Below are positions 8,281-16,787 of a stretch of DNA of 64,000 bases, one piece after another. This DNA comes from Natronorubrum thiooxidans (lineage in GTDB: Archaea > Halobacteriota > Halobacteria > Halobacteriales > Natrialbaceae), in assembly GCF_900156475.1 (NCBI RefSeq), contig NZ_FTNR01000002.1:124001-188000 (forward strand), read 5' to 3'. A program made the position numbers and the translations under genes. Each line of letters opens with the position of its first letter. The first letter of the stretch is position 1. The notes beneath the pieces are model-generated. The model was not told the origin of the DNA, ran no database searches, and saw nothing but the letters and a program-made list of their open reading frames with translations.

Positions 8281-9762
8281 TTACGCTCGATCAGCGGTCA
8301 GATCGATCAGTTCGACGTGGTCCGGAAGCGTCTCGAGGACATCTGCCGGCCACCCCGTATGGCCCAGCGTGATCTCCGTATCCGGATTCGAGTCGACGAG
8401 TCGGGCGACACCGTCGGCTGCAGCCGCGAGCGCGGCGCGGTCCGTCCGGTCGGGCACTTCGGCGGTCAGCGGGTAGCTCTTCGAGAGCGCCCGCGGAAAG
8501 GGACCAAACGGCGGTTCGACGCGCCAGGACTCGTCGAACTCGTCACCGCCTGCGGCATCCCCTTCAGTGAGAAACAGCGAGTCGGGGACCGAGAGCCGAT
8601 CGAGACGCTGGTGGTGGCGCAGGACTTCGGGTCTGCGGGCGCTCTCGTGGGAGGTATAAAAGAACGCCCCCTTCGAAACGGGATCGGCGCGCTCGAGGTG
8701 GGCAGCGTGGTCGAGCAGGGTTCGGTAGCCGTCGAGCATCGTCGGGTGGGCGCGGGCGCGCTGTTCGACGAGTTCGAGAAGGTTGCCAGCGCGGATCGCC
8801 TGTTTGATCCGGCGGATCTCTTCGAAGGTGACGTGGAGGTTGTGTGCCGCGAGTGCTTCCTCGCGTGCGTCGTCGGGCAGCGCCCGGAGGTCCTCGGGCG
8901 AGTGGGTCGTACAGACCGGACACGAACATGGGAGGTACTCCAGGTCCTCGAGGTGGCGTGTCCCCCGAACCGTGAGATAGCGGTCGTCACGGGCGTAGAG
9001 TGCGTACGCAGCGGAGTCGAACAGATCACAGCCCATCGCCGCGGCGAGTGCGAACATCATGGGGTGGCCGGCACCGAAGAGGTGGACGGGTGCATCGGCT
9101 CCCAGCCCACGCTTGGCGGCGGCGACAGCGTCGATCATGTCGTCGTAGCGGTAGTCGTTCATCAGGGGGACGACCGCGCCGACGGGAAAGACGTCGAGGT
9201 CGGTGCCGTCGGCGTGACGTCCCGCCGCTTCGCGGAGATCCGGGTACGTCGAGCCCTGCACGGGCGCACTGACGAGCATCTCGCCCGTGTCGATCTCGTC
9301 GGCGATCTCGAGGCGTTCCTGCGTGGTTGCGAGTTCGTCTTCGGCGCGCTCGCGGGAGACGTCCGGTGGCGTCGGGATGTCGACTGGCGTCGCGATATCG
9401 GAACCGATCGCGTGTTGAAACTCGAGGATTTCCTCGGTCGTGACATCGATCTCGCCGTACTCGGAGAGCTGAAACGAGCCCGAGTCGGTCATGATCGCGC
9501 CGGGGAAATCGAGCAGGTCGTGGAGGCCGTCCTCGAGAGCCTGCTCGCGGACGTCGTCCGTCCCGTGGATGATATACGAGTTCGTGATGAGGATTTCGGC
9601 ACCGAACTCATCGGCGAGTCGGCGGGGGCTGATCGTATCCAGATTCGGATTGATAACTGGTAGCAGTGCCGGTGTCTCGACGGTGACGTCGGCACGGGGA
9701 ACAGTGAGTTCGCCGATTCGACCGCCAACGTCGGTATCCCGGACTTCGAAGCACTCGCGCAT
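8281..9762 (-). CDS. tgtA: tRNA-guanine(15) transglycosylase (archaeosine pathway)
   Basis: A 493-residue ArcTGT, which swaps guanine-15 in the tRNA D-loop for preQ0, the first tRNA-level step to archaeosine. The nucleophile region is MTDSGSFQ (Asp93), and the zinc site is CSCPVC plus the His in AAHNLHVTF. The substrate-pocket block [14 protein letters not shown] and [21 protein letters not shown] are typical of the family. The frame extends 81 codons upstream, but that part has no homology or haloarchaeal composition, so ATG 9762 ([10 protein letters not shown]) is chosen. Compared with the 580-residue thermococcal enzyme it lacks the C-terminal PUA part, as usual in haloarchaea, where a second protein carries it. 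No arcS lies nearby. It is downstream of, and on the same strand as, the NUDIX gene. Confidence 0.95.
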   Translation of the reverse strand: MRECFEVRDTDVGGRIGELTVPRADVTVETPALLPVINPNLDTISPRRLADEFGAEILITNSYIIHGTDDVREQALEDGLHDLLDFPGAIMTDSGSFQLSEYGEIDVTTEEILEFQHAIGSDIATPVDIPTPPDVSRERAEDELATTQERLEIADEIDTGEMLVSAPVQGSTYPDLREAAGRHADGTDLDVFPVGAVVPLMNDYRYDDMIDAVAAAKRGLGADAPVHLFGAGHPMMFALAAAMGCDLFDSAAYALYARDDRYLTVRGTRHLEDLEYLPCSCPVCTTHSPEDLRALPDDAREEALAAHNLHVTFEEIRRIKQAIRAGNLLELVEQRARAHPTMLDGYRTLLDHAAHLERADPVSKGAFFYTSHESARRPEVLRHHQRLDRLSVPDSLFLTEGDAAGGDEFDESWRVEPPFGPFPRALSKSYPLTAEVPDRTDRAALAAAADGVARLVDSNPDTEITLGHTGWPADVLETLPDHVELIDLTADRA

Positions 9763-9901
9763 TGACCGTGTGTTGTGCCGTCCGACGTAAGTCAGTGCAG
9801 ATTTGCGACCCGCCAACGACCCGACAGCTCGTTGTATCGGCGGCAAGCGATCACCGCTCCCAGCCGAGCAGCCGTTTCGATCGTTTCGGCCGTTCCGATC
9901 G

Positions 9902-10468
9902 CTACCGCTCGTACTCGCCGGCGTCGAACAGCTGGTAGTACGACAGTGCCAGGACGGCCCGCCCATCGCGAATCTCGCCGCTCCGGACGGCCTCGAGTAC
10001 CTCATCGAATCCGAGCTGTGTCACGCGGATGCTCTCGTTGTGATCGAGCTGTTGGTCGGCCGTCGGTCGACAGTCGTGGGCGACAAAAAAATGCAAAACG
10101 GCATCGGCGATCCCGTTTGCTGGCTCGACGGTCATCAGCGGCTCGAGGCGGTCGGCCTCGTGGCCGGTCTCTTCGGCGAGTTCGCGACGGGCGGCGGCCT
10201 CGAGGTCGTCGTCGTCGGGTTCGATGCCACCGGCGGGGAGGCCACGGTTGATGCGGGAGACTGCTTGCCGCCACTCTTCGATACAGACGACGTCGTCGTC
10301 GGGAGTAAACGGGAGGATGCAGACGCTTTCGGGTTCGGACAGGTAGTCGTACTCGGTTTCGGTGCCATCGGGTAACTGAACGGACTCGTTAACGACATCA
10401 AATCCCGGACAGGTGTAGGCTACCTGCCGATCGAGGGTTTTCCAGGCGAGTGGATCAGTGGGAGGCAT
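9902..10468 (-). CDS. NUDIX hydrolase, ADP-ribose pyrophosphatase-like
   Basis: A 188-residue NUDIX protein. The NUDIX box [20 protein letters not shown] continuing ETGHEA is intact except that the second-position Glu of the motif is Asp, a conservative change. The preceding strands ([20 protein letters not shown]) and Gly-Leu-Pro-Ala loop match the ADP-ribose/nucleoside-diphosphate-sugar pyrophosphatase branch. ATG 10468 ([10 protein letters not shown]) was chosen over an in-frame ATG 9 codons upstream because the PLAWK..DRQVAY opening is the conserved start. The true substrate cannot be read from sequence. It lies between tgtA and the divergent padR-type gene. Confidence 0.88.
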   Translation of the reverse strand: MPPTDPLAWKTLDRQVAYTCPGFDVVNESVQLPDGTETEYDYLSEPESVCILPFTPDDDVVCIEEWRQAVSRINRGLPAGGIEPDDDDLEAAARRELAEETGHEADRLEPLMTVEPANGIADAVLHFFVAHDCRPTADQQLDHNESIRVTQLGFDEVLEAVRSGEIRDGRAVLALSYYQLFDAGEYER

Positions 10469-10634
10469 ACCGGCTCCTACGGGGGTAGGCATCAAAAGCG
10501 CCGTGTCACACGCACGTCAGTGGCCCAATCAGGAGAGGGCGAGCAGATTGCGGTCCTATGTGGTGCGTTCTGGGCGTGTCGCTGCTCGTACCTGCTCTAT
10601 AACAAAGCCACAGATCGGTGAAGGTCGTTACTCA

Positions 10635-10644
10635 GAGGGTGATC
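10635..10644 (+). promoter_or_regulatory. Shine-Dalgarno of the PadR-type gene
   Basis: GAGGGTGATC matches 8 of 10 bases of the archaeal anti-Shine-Dalgarno complement, with its GAGGG core 6 bases before ATG 10646. A TATA-like CTCTATAAC lies at about 10594-10602. Confidence 0.45.
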
Positions 10645-10645
10645 C

Positions 10646-10921
10646 ATGGATCAGCTAACAGGGTTCCAACGTGACTTGCTGTACGTAATTGCAGGCAAAG
10701 ACCGTCCGTCAGGACAAGAGATCCTCGACGATATCAACCACTACATCGACCAACCGGTCACCCATGGCCGGCTGTATCCCAATCTCGACACGCTCGTCGA
10801 GAAGGAACTCGTCGAAAAGGGGCAACTCGATCGTCGGACGAACTACTACGCGTTGACGCCGAAAGGCAGACGTGTACTCCAGCGCCGTCAGGAGTGGGTC
10901 GATCAGTACGTCGACGTCTGA
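10646..10921 (+). CDS. PadR-family winged-helix transcriptional regulator
   Basis: A 91-residue single-domain PadR protein: FQRDLLYVIAG, then SGQEILDDINHYI (helix 2), the recognition region THGRLYPNLDTLVEKELVEK, and the wing LDRRTNYYALTPKGRRVLQ. Haloarchaea carry many of these short PadR proteins without the C-terminal dimerisation helices, and they probably dimerise through the N-terminal helix. It is single-gene, between the divergent NUDIX gene and the convergent DUF4397 gene. The regulated genes are unknown. Confidence 0.9.
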   Translation: MDQLTGFQRDLLYVIAGKDRPSGQEILDDINHYIDQPVTHGRLYPNLDTLVEKELVEKGQLDRRTNYYALTPKGRRVLQRRQEWVDQYVDV

Positions 10922-11006
10922 ACACTCCTAGCCGTTCTTATCGATCGCCAGTTGGCCTATAAAAAGTCACTCGAGGGAGGCCGACCGCCTGCGTGGTTTT
11001 CCGTGC

Positions 11007-12401
11007 CTAGTCGTCAGCCGCGACCGGCTCCTCTGCGCTGTCGTCTTCGTAGCCATTAGCATCGTCTGCTGGCTCCGTATCATCCGTCGTGTCGTCAGCG
11101 TCGTCTGCTGGCTCCGTATCATCCGTCGTGTCGTCAGCGTCGTCTGCTGGCTCCGTATCATCCGTCATGTCGTCAGCGTCGTCTGCTGGCCCAGCGTCGT
11201 CTTCGACCTCCCCGTCGAGTTCGTCATCTTCGTCGGCCATCGTTCCGTCGACAGCGACGCGGACGGTGAACGGTCGCTCGTCCTCATCGGTCTCGGCGAC
11301 GTCTTCCGTGTCGGATTCGGCGTCAACGTCGTCGGCCTCGTCGTCCATCTCATCAGCAGCACCGTCCTCAGTCACGGACTCGTCTTCCTCGGCAGCGTCT
11401 CTCTCCTCGAGGTAGCCGATCGCGTACGCCGTGTACGCCGTGTTCTCCTCGAGTTCGAGATCGACCGAGGCGACTGGTTCAGCCTGGGCGTCCGATTCGT
11501 CGTCATCCAGTTCGTCCTCGGCGTGGTCGTCCCTCCCGTTGGACTCCATTTCATCGTTCGTCCCGTCGGTCTCTGCCCCGTTCTCCAGCTCGTCGTCCGC
11601 AGCTGGGGCAATATCGACGGTGTACGATCCCGGCTCGAGGGGGAGGTATCCCGATGGCTCGCCGAAGGAGATGTCTTCGAAGAGTGGCGTGTCGTCCGCG
11701 GCATTGAGTACGTCGACGGTTGGTGCGTCGGGTGAGGCGTGGACGACTCTGACATGTGACGTGCCTTCAGCGACGTCCTCCGGACTGTCATCGACGAGCA
11801 GCAAGACGTCGAACGTCCCCGTATCGAGGTCGTCGTCGGCCTCGCCAGATTCGTCTGTCGGCTCGGATTCACCGGCCATTTCGTCGTCGTGTTCACTTGC
11901 GTGCTCGCCGGTACCGTCCGACTCGCTGTCAGTATATTCGTCCGACTCGCTGTCGGTATATCCGTCCGACTCGCTGTCGGTATATCCGTCCGACTCGCTG
12001 TCTTCGACCGCATCGTCGTCGGCCTCGAGTTCGCCGATCGCAGCGGCCGTATAATACTCGGCATCGATGGCGACGGGTTGCTCGTAGACGACCGTCTCCG
12101 GATCGCCGGCCGCCGTGATCGTTACCGTGTACGTCCCGGGGGCAACCTCGAGATACGGCGAGAGCTCGTCATATGCGACGTCCGCGAGCACCTGCTCGCC
12201 GTCGATCAGCACGTCGACGTTCGGCGCGTCCGGTGAGAAGTGGCCAACGCGAAGCGCGCCGACGTCTTCGTCCTCGGGCAGCTCCTCGGGTTCCCGTTCA
12301 TCGTCCTCGTGCTCACTGACGGCCAACGCCGTCCCGGTGAGTGTCGATCCAGCTCCAATAACACCAATCGCTTTGATTGTCGATCGTCGTGATAGCGTCA
12401 T
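11007..12401 (-). CDS. Tat-exported, repeat-rich acidic DUF4397-domain protein
   Basis: A 464-residue exported protein. The N-terminus MTLSRRSTIKAIGVIGAGST has a twin-arginine signal with no lipobox, so it is probably secreted or cell-surface. Two DUF4397-type beta domains are visible: GALRVGHFSPDAPNVDVLID (about 47-120) and SHVRVVHASPDAPTVDVLN (about 190-330), each with the repeated SPDAP.VDV signature. They are joined and followed by very acidic low-complexity linkers. Two arrays of exact tandem repeats lie inside the gene: 8-residue SDGYTDSE-type units and 13-residue DDADDTTDDTEPA units. ATG 12401 fits the Tat signal; the frame is open 8 codons further upstream. The function is unknown; fasciclin-like adhesion or matrix roles are guesses only. 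Confidence 0.85.
   Translation of the reverse strand: MTLSRRSTIKAIGVIGAGSTLTGTALAVSEHEDDEREPEELPEDEDVGALRVGHFSPDAPNVDVLIDGEQVLADVAYDELSPYLEVAPGTYTVTITAAGDPETVVYEQPVAIDAEYYTAAAIGELEADDDAVEDSESDGYTDSESDGYTDSESDEYTDSESDGTGEHASEHDDEMAGESEPTDESGEADDDLDTGTFDVLLLVDDSPEDVAEGTSHVRVVHASPDAPTVDVLNAADDTPLFEDISFGEPSGYLPLEPGSYTVDIAPAADDELENGAETDGTNDEMESNGRDDHAEDELDDDESDAQAEPVASVDLELEENTAYTAYAIGYLEERDAAEEDESVTEDGAADEMDDEADDVDAESDTEDVAETDEDERPFTVRVAVDGTMADEDDELDGEVEDDAGPADDADDMTDDTEPADDADDTTDDTEPADDADDTTDDTEPADDANGYEDDSAEEPVAADD
11062..11178 (-). repeat. Tandem repeat, three 39-bp units inside the DUF4397 gene
   Basis: Units at 11062-11100, 11101-11139 and 11140-11178 are identical except for one base in the third; a partial fourth follows. 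Each encodes DDADDTTDDTEPA. The near-identity points to recent slippage or unequal exchange. Confidence 0.95.
11916..11987 (-). repeat. Tandem repeat, three 24-bp units inside the DUF4397 gene
   Basis: Units at 11916-11939, 11940-11963 and 11964-11987, plus 15 bases of a fourth, encode eight-residue DGYTDSES-type repeats. The first unit differs by a few bases. Confidence 0.93.
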
Positions 12402-12564
12402 GCTACGAATCGAATGGGGTGCCAAACACCGAAAAACCGGTCAGTCAGTAGCCCTGATTGTCCGCCCGTTTACTTTCCCTGTTTTTGTGTAGAACGTCCG
12501 TAACGAATCGTAATGTCATCCTACACCAGAGTAGTATCACCCAACAGCGTACTGTTTATATATC

Positions 12565-13287
12565 TCAGTCGAACGAAACCTGTGCGAGGTCCGCCTCGAG
12601 GTCATCGACGTGGTCGTTGAACGCCTCGACGAACGCATCCACGTCGTCGACGAGCCGATGCACGTCAGTAGCTGACGGTGGGCCGTACTGTGAGAGCAGA
12701 TACGTTCCGTCCGAGCCGCCGACCCGCAGATAGGCCGCCACGTCACCGTCCCACTTGAGTTCCCAGCGGGTTCCCGAGACCGTCGTCGCGTAGGTCCCGT
12801 ACTCGCCGTCGTACCGATAGAGTTCGCTGGCCATCGCGTTTCCGACCTCGCGGATCCGTTCGCCGATCCGGTCGCGCTCGGCGACCACCTCGGCCGTCGA
12901 CTCGACGGCAGGGAACTCGTCCGGGACGTCCGCTAAGATGTCCGCGACGGAGCGGGCGTACTCGTTGTACGCCGCGACAAACGCCGCGTAGTCGGCCATC
13001 GCCGTCTCGAGGGCCTCGGGATCCGGCGGCTGCTTGCTCGAGACGACGTACACTTCTGCGCCCGAGGTGGGCTCGAAGCGGAGATACTGGACGTCGCCGG
13101 CCTCGTACTTGAGCGTCCAGGTGCCACTGTCGGTCTCGAACGTCGCCTGTCCGTAATCACCACCCTCGAAAACGGCGAGTTCGCGCGCGATCTCCCCAGC
13201 GTGCGTTCGAACGCGGGCCGCCAGCTCGTTGCGTCGTTCGGCTACATCACCCATCTTGTCGACCGCAGCGTCCACTCCGTCGGTCAT
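12565..13287 (-). CDS. Conserved haloarchaeal protein of unknown function, internally duplicated
   Basis: A 240-residue soluble, acidic protein with no signal peptide. It consists of two related halves of about 105 residues. In half one ELAVFEGGDYGQATFETDSG is followed by TWTLKYEAGDVQYLRF. In half two ELYRYDGEYGTYATTVSG is followed by TRWELKWDGDVAAYLRV. Each half ends with a helical block (AAFVAAYNEYARSVADILAD versus DAFVEAFNDHVDDLEADL). The arrangement suggests a mixed beta-sheet domain flanked by helices, duplicated in tandem. I do not recognise a family. ATG 13287 (MTDGVDAAVDK) is chosen; the frame upstream of it has poor composition. The next gene upstream on the same strand is the HD hydrolase, about 120 bases away. 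Confidence 0.75.
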   Translation of the reverse strand: MTDGVDAAVDKMGDVAERRNELAARVRTHAGEIARELAVFEGGDYGQATFETDSGTWTLKYEAGDVQYLRFEPTSGAEVYVVSSKQPPDPEALETAMADYAAFVAAYNEYARSVADILADVPDEFPAVESTAEVVAERDRIGERIREVGNAMASELYRYDGEYGTYATTVSGTRWELKWDGDVAAYLRVGGSDGTYLLSQYGPPSATDVHRLVDDVDAFVEAFNDHVDDLEADLAQVSFD

Positions 13288-13377
13288 TGGTCGCGAGAGG
13301 GGCCGGTGACCGGTAACGGTTGCGCTCGAGGCGTCCAATCGAATCCCGCTCGCCTCTCGTAACAACTGAAACGATTG

Positions 13378-13405
13378 ATACGGATCCCGTGACGACAGCC
13401 CGTCT
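13378..13405. repeat. Short, degenerate copy of the dispersed inverted repeat
   Basis: ATACGG near 13378 and ACAGCCCGTCT ending at the stop codon of the HD gene resemble the two ends of copies A-D with the centre missing. It lies directly after the stop codon on the minus strand, as in the full copies. Confidence 0.35.
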
Positions 13406-14217
13406 CAGAGTTCGATCCGTTCGACCAGCTGCTCGTGGTTTTCGTTCGTGTTGACCGCGACGATCCGGATCTGTTCCTCGAGCCCGGAACCGTTGAGCTT
13501 CGCTTTTAACAGGTTGTCGACCTGGTAGACGCCGGCGGCGTTGGTCATGGCGATTTCGACCATCACGGGCGTCGTCTCCCCTTCGTGTAGTGAGACGCGA
13601 CTGATCGCCTGACTCGAGAGGGTGTTGATGCCACGACCGCCGTGTTCGTAGGGGATCCGCGAGCGGCCACGCTCCATATCGAGCGCGTCGGCGACGCGGA
13701 TGATCCCGGCCTCGGTCGTCAGCGGGGTCTCGGCAGTGTGATGACAGAGAATCGCATGGAGAATCTCGCCTTTCATTCGGACCGTCTCGGCGAGGTCGTA
13801 GAATTCGGGGAGGATTCGATCGAGGATATCAGCAGCGAGCGGAATCGAGTAGTAGACGTGCTCGTCACGGTGGACGACGTGGCCGACGTCGTGCAGCGTC
13901 GCCGCGATCGCAATGATGACCGACTCGTCTTCCTCGGCCAGTCCCTGCTGGCGCGCGCCGTTGAAATCGACGTTGCCGGCTTTGAGCAGGTCGTAGAGAC
14001 ACAGCGCCCGGTTGCGGACGATCTCGATGTGTTTCGAGCCGTGGTCGTTGTACTGCATTCGATCGACCGCGTTGACGTTCTGTGCCTCGAGATACGTCTG
14101 GATCTCTTCATCTTCGGTGATGAACTCGAGGACGTGGTTCAGCTTTGTATCGGGGAAGTTGTGATCGGCTTCAGGGGAGTAAATACGACGTGCAGTGTCG
14201 TCGGCAGAATCGCTCAT
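13405..14217 (-). CDS. HD-domain metal-dependent phosphohydrolase
   Basis: A 270-residue HD-superfamily protein. Metal ligands are visible as YNDHGSKH (His59, His63) and TLHDVGH (His109-Asp110, His113). Further His residues occur in GEILHAILCHH, and Asp177 in RVADALDMERGRSR. The C-terminal third (SLHEGETTPVMVEIAMTNAAGVYQVD) is a beta-rich extension found in archaeal relatives. HD enzymes hydrolyse phosphoesters such as nucleotides or cyclic nucleotides; the substrate here cannot be stated. It is transcribed on the same strand as the peroxiredoxin gene upstream and the duplicated protein downstream, with gaps too large to prove an operon. Confidence 0.88.
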   Translation of the reverse strand: MSDSADDTARRIYSPEADHNFPDTKLNHVLEFITEDEEIQTYLEAQNVNAVDRMQYNDHGSKHIEIVRNRALCLYDLLKAGNVDFNGARQQGLAEEDESVIIAIAATLHDVGHVVHRDEHVYYSIPLAADILDRILPEFYDLAETVRMKGEILHAILCHHTAETPLTTEAGIIRVADALDMERGRSRIPYEHGGRGINTLSSQAISRVSLHEGETTPVMVEIAMTNAAGVYQVDNLLKAKLNGSGLEEQIRIVAVNTNENHEQLVERIEL

Positions 14218-14234
14218 ACGCGAACGTCGACTGC

Positions 14235-14249
14235 GGGCTAAAAAAGCCC
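14235..14249 (-). terminator. GGGCT/AGCCC hairpin with T run (terminator or TATA region)
   Basis: On the minus strand GGGCTTTTTTAGCCC lies 50-64 bases after the peroxiredoxin stop codon. It is also 18-32 bases before the HD gene's ATG, where a TATA box would be expected, so the T-rich core may serve both purposes. Confidence 0.4.
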
Positions 14250-14298
14250 TGCGACGATCGGTGTCAGGTGCTGTGAAATATCCGTTGCAGTCGGTGCG

Positions 14299-14778
14299 TT
14301 ACGCTGCGTCTTCGACGGCGGCTTCGACCTCGTCGTAGTCGGGCTCGACGCCGGGGTCGTCGCTGACCCACGCGTAGGTGACCTCCCCGTCGGCGTCGAC
14401 GACGAACACCGAGCGCTTGGCGACGCCGTAGACGCCGAGATCGGCGAAGTCCATCTCGACGTCGTAGTCGGCGATGATTTCCTTGTTGTAGTCGCTAATG
14501 AGACCGAACTCGAGGCCGTTCTGGTCGCGGAACTCGTTGAGTGCGAACGGGGAATCCCGGCTGACGCCGTAGACGGTGGCGTCGAGGTCGTCGAACGCGG
14601 CGAGTCGGTCCTGGAACGTACACATCTCGTCGGTACAGACGCCGGTGAACGCGCCCGGGAAGAAGGCGAGCACGATCGGGCCCTCGTCCTCGAGACGCTC
14701 CGAGAGGCTAAAGGAGTCGACGTCGCCGTTTGCAAGCGGTGCGGTGAAATCTGGTGCGGTGTCGCCAGTTGTTGGCAT
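14299..14778 (-). CDS. Peroxiredoxin (AhpC/TSA family)
   Basis: A 159-residue peroxiredoxin that reduces peroxides through a catalytic cysteine. The active-site segment FFPGAFTGVCTDEMC contains peroxidatic Cys48 and a second Cys53 five residues on; Thr45 and the later Arg of the active-site set (AKRSVFVVD) are present. The Cys48/Cys53 spacing resembles BCP/PrxQ-type enzymes, where the second Cys may be resolving. ATG 14778 (MPTTGDTAPDF) gives the family start; the open frame 30 codons upstream is not plausible coding sequence. Same strand as the HD gene and divergent from tatA. Confidence 0.93.
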   Translation of the reverse strand: MPTTGDTAPDFTAPLANGDVDSFSLSERLEDEGPIVLAFFPGAFTGVCTDEMCTFQDRLAAFDDLDATVYGVSRDSPFALNEFRDQNGLEFGLISDYNKEIIADYDVEMDFADLGVYGVAKRSVFVVDADGEVTYAWVSDDPGVEPDYDEVEAAVEDAA

Positions 14779-14974
14779 CACTGGATGCTTATGGGCAACC
14801 CCGAAAGACAGTTTCGTTCGCGGAACTGTTCGCACGCGACCGAGCGGAACGACAGTTGCTGAAATCACTCGAGACAGTTATTAGATTACTCTGTTTGAAT
14901 GGTTGTAATTAGTCCACTAATCCGGAGTAAACGGACTGTCGCCGAGACGGACGCTACTCAGTGGTCCAAAAAGG

Positions 14975-14980
14975 TTATAA
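14975..14980 (+). promoter_or_regulatory. TATA box of tatA
   Basis: TTATAA lies 28-33 bases before ATG 15008, giving a transcription start at or next to the start codon (leaderless). Confidence 0.65.
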
Positions 14981-15007
14981 TTGCCAGCGGGTAAGCCACG
15001 TATAGAG

Positions 15008-15325
15008 ATGGTAGCCGAAATCGCACCGCTGTTCATCCCCGGCGCACCCGGGGGGCCGGAACTACTGATCATCCTTTTCATCGCCATTTTGCTGTTCGGG
15101 GCGAACAAGATCCCGAAGCTGGCACGGTCGACTGGCGAGGCCATGGGCGAATTCCAGAAGGGGCGTGAAAAGGTCGAAACGGAACTCGACGAAATGCGTG
15201 AATCGGGCTTCAAAGAAGACGAGAGCGAGTTCGACGAGGACGACGACGACTTCGTCGACACGGAGCCGGTGACCGAGGAAAGCGAGACGGAGACGGAGAC
15301 GGAAACGGAAACGGAAACCAACTAA
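15008..15325 (+). CDS. tatA: TatA-type twin-arginine translocase subunit
   Basis: A 105-residue TatA/Hcf106 protein of the Tat pathway, which exports most secreted proteins in haloarchaea. One N-terminal helix (PELLIILFIAILLFGANK) is followed by the conserved FGANKIPKLARSTGEAMGEF hinge and amphipathic helix. A long acidic tail follows, ending in an ET dipeptide repeat (six or more ETs). ATG 15008 was chosen because the TATA box lies 28-33 bases upstream; an in-frame start nine codons earlier would overlap the promoter. It is single-gene and followed by a T6 tract at 15330 and then tRNA-Arg. Confidence 0.93.
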   Translation: MVAEIAPLFIPGAPGGPELLIILFIAILLFGANKIPKLARSTGEAMGEFQKGREKVETELDEMRESGFKEDESEFDEDDDDFVDTEPVTEESETETETETETETN

Positions 15326-15329
15326 CGGA

Positions 15330-15335
15330 TTTTTT
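15330..15335 (+). terminator. Oligo-T terminator after tatA
   Basis: Six T residues begin five bases after the tatA stop codon and immediately precede tRNA-Arg. Confidence 0.5.
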
Positions 15336-15342
15336 CTCGAGG

Positions 15343-15415
15343 GGGCGTGTGGCCTAGCGGAGAGGGCAGAAGGTTCCTAACCTTCTGATCGTGGGTTCGA
15401 ATCCCGCCACGCCCG
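15343..15415 (+). tRNA. tRNA-Arg (anticodon CCT)
   Basis: A complete cloverleaf can be drawn. Acceptor arms GGGCGTG (15343-15349) and CACGCCC (15408-15414) pair fully, with G73. The D-arm is around GCCTAGCGG..GGC. The anticodon stem GAAGG/CCTTC encloses the loop TTCCTAA, giving anticodon CCT, which reads AGG codons. The T-arm GTGGG-TTCGAAT-CCCGC is standard. No intron and no encoded CCA. A small hairpin GCCAC-GCA-GTGGC follows at 15424-15436. Confidence 0.96.
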
Positions 15416-15450
15416 TGCAGCGAGCCACGCAGTGGCAAGCGAACCGGATA

Positions 15451-15465
15451 GCGGGATTCGAACCC
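15451..15465 (-). other. Inverted 15-base copy of the tRNA-Arg T-arm
   Basis: GCGGGATTCGAACCC is the exact reverse complement of 15393-15407 in the adjacent tRNA. No other tRNA arms can be found around it, so it is not a second tRNA. It may be the relic of an integration event at the tRNA 3' end. Confidence 0.6.
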
Positions 15466-15592
15466 ATACCCGACTACATAACTGGTCCTCGTCGAGCGAT
15501 ACCGTCTCCCAAAGTGTTTAACCTCGTTTGTCCGAAATACGAAGCAGTGCTCGTCCAATGATAACAGCCCACAATGTCCGTGAGGGGAACCG

Positions 15593-16696
15593 ATGAGCGA
15601 CGAGACGTATCTCGATCGACTGATCGACGAAGCGCAGTTACGATCGTATCTTTCCGACACACTCGGCTCGGCCGATCGCCTCGAGGTCGAACGCGTCGAG
15701 GCTGGTCACTCGAACGAGACGCTGTTCGTGACGTGGGGCGATCAGGAACTGGTCGTCAGACGACCGCCACCGGGGAAGACCGCCGACACGGCACACGACG
15801 TCTTACGGGAACACCACGTCGTCGACGCATTACAAGGGACTGCCGTGCCCGTTCCGAGAACCGTCCTCGCGTGCGACGATCACGAGATCATGGGGAGTGA
15901 TTTCTACGTGATGGAGAAACTCGAGGGAGACGTCATCCGGACCGAGGAGCCGGCATGGCTCGCGCGTCCGGACGCGCGCAAACGGCTCAGCACCGAGCTG
16001 GTCGACACGCTCGCTGCGATCCATGGCGTCGACTACGAGGCCGTGGGCCTCGGTGAGTTTGGCTACCCCGAGGGGTTCACACAGCGACAGGTCGACCGAT
16101 GGCACGAACAGTTCGAGTGGGCACGCGAGACGACCGCCGATCGTCGCGACCTCCCGTCGCTCGAGCGAGTCACGGACTGGCTCCAGGCGAACGTCCCCGA
16201 GGAGCACCCGGAGACGCTCGTCCAGGGCGATTACAAACTGGACAACGTGATGTTCGCTCCCGCAGACGAGGGGACGGACGCCAGTGACGACAGGGCCGCC
16301 GGGAGCGATCCGGAGATCATCGCTGTCTTCGACTGGGAGATGGCCACGCTCGGCGATCCGTTTACGGATCTGGGCTGGATGCTTTCGTTCTGGCACGACG
16401 AGGACGACCCCGAGCCACCGATCTCGGATCTGTATCCGACGCTGACGGCCCGGGACGGCTATCTCACCCGCCAGGAACTGATCAGCCGGTACGAGGCCGA
16501 AACCGGCCGGTCGTTCGACGAGCCCCGGTTTTACATCGTCCTCGCGACGTACAAGATGGGCGCGCTCGGGGAGATGTTCTTCCGTCGGTATCTCGAGGGC
16601 AACAGCGACGATCCGATGTACCCGACGATGGAAGCCGGCGTCCCGCGACTGGTCGAGCAAGCGGCGGGGATCATCGACGGCGAGTACGAAATCTAG
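15593..16696 (+). CDS. APH/ACAD10-type phosphotransferase family protein
   Basis: A 367-residue protein-kinase-like fold of the aminoglycoside phosphotransferase/choline kinase group. The lobe-1 strand LVVRRPPPGK carries the ATP-contacting region. The catalytic loop is LVQGDYKLDNVMF, with Gln where most members have His before Gly-Asp. The metal-binding loop is VFDWEMATLGDPFTDLGW. It most resembles the ACAD10/11 N-terminal kinase-like family, associated with acyl-CoA metabolism (family knowledge), rather than true antibiotic-resistance enzymes. The substrate is unknown. It is convergent with the SDR gene, the gap holding inverted repeat B. Confidence 0.85.
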   Translation: MSDETYLDRLIDEAQLRSYLSDTLGSADRLEVERVEAGHSNETLFVTWGDQELVVRRPPPGKTADTAHDVLREHHVVDALQGTAVPVPRTVLACDDHEIMGSDFYVMEKLEGDVIRTEEPAWLARPDARKRLSTELVDTLAAIHGVDYEAVGLGEFGYPEGFTQRQVDRWHEQFEWARETTADRRDLPSLERVTDWLQANVPEEHPETLVQGDYKLDNVMFAPADEGTDASDDRAAGSDPEIIAVFDWEMATLGDPFTDLGWMLSFWHDEDDPEPPISDLYPTLTARDGYLTRQELISRYEAETGRSFDEPRFYIVLATYKMGALGEMFFRRYLEGNSDDPMYPTMEAGVPRLVEQAAGIIDGEYEI

Positions 16697-16787
16697 TACT
16701 CGCCCACGCGCCGATGGGGCTCGAATCGACAGTCGCTCACGAAAAAGACGCCTCGAATCGCCCGAACTGGACGTGGTCGACGGTCTA

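Noticed and set aside
8215-9663. Long plus-strand open frame across tgtA
   Set aside because: Antisense to the transglycosylase, whose active-site motifs are intact in the other strand.
15322-15660. Minus-strand open frame with GGIRTHDQK-type peptide
   Set aside because: It is the antisense translation of tRNA-Arg and its flank, a known annotation artefact.
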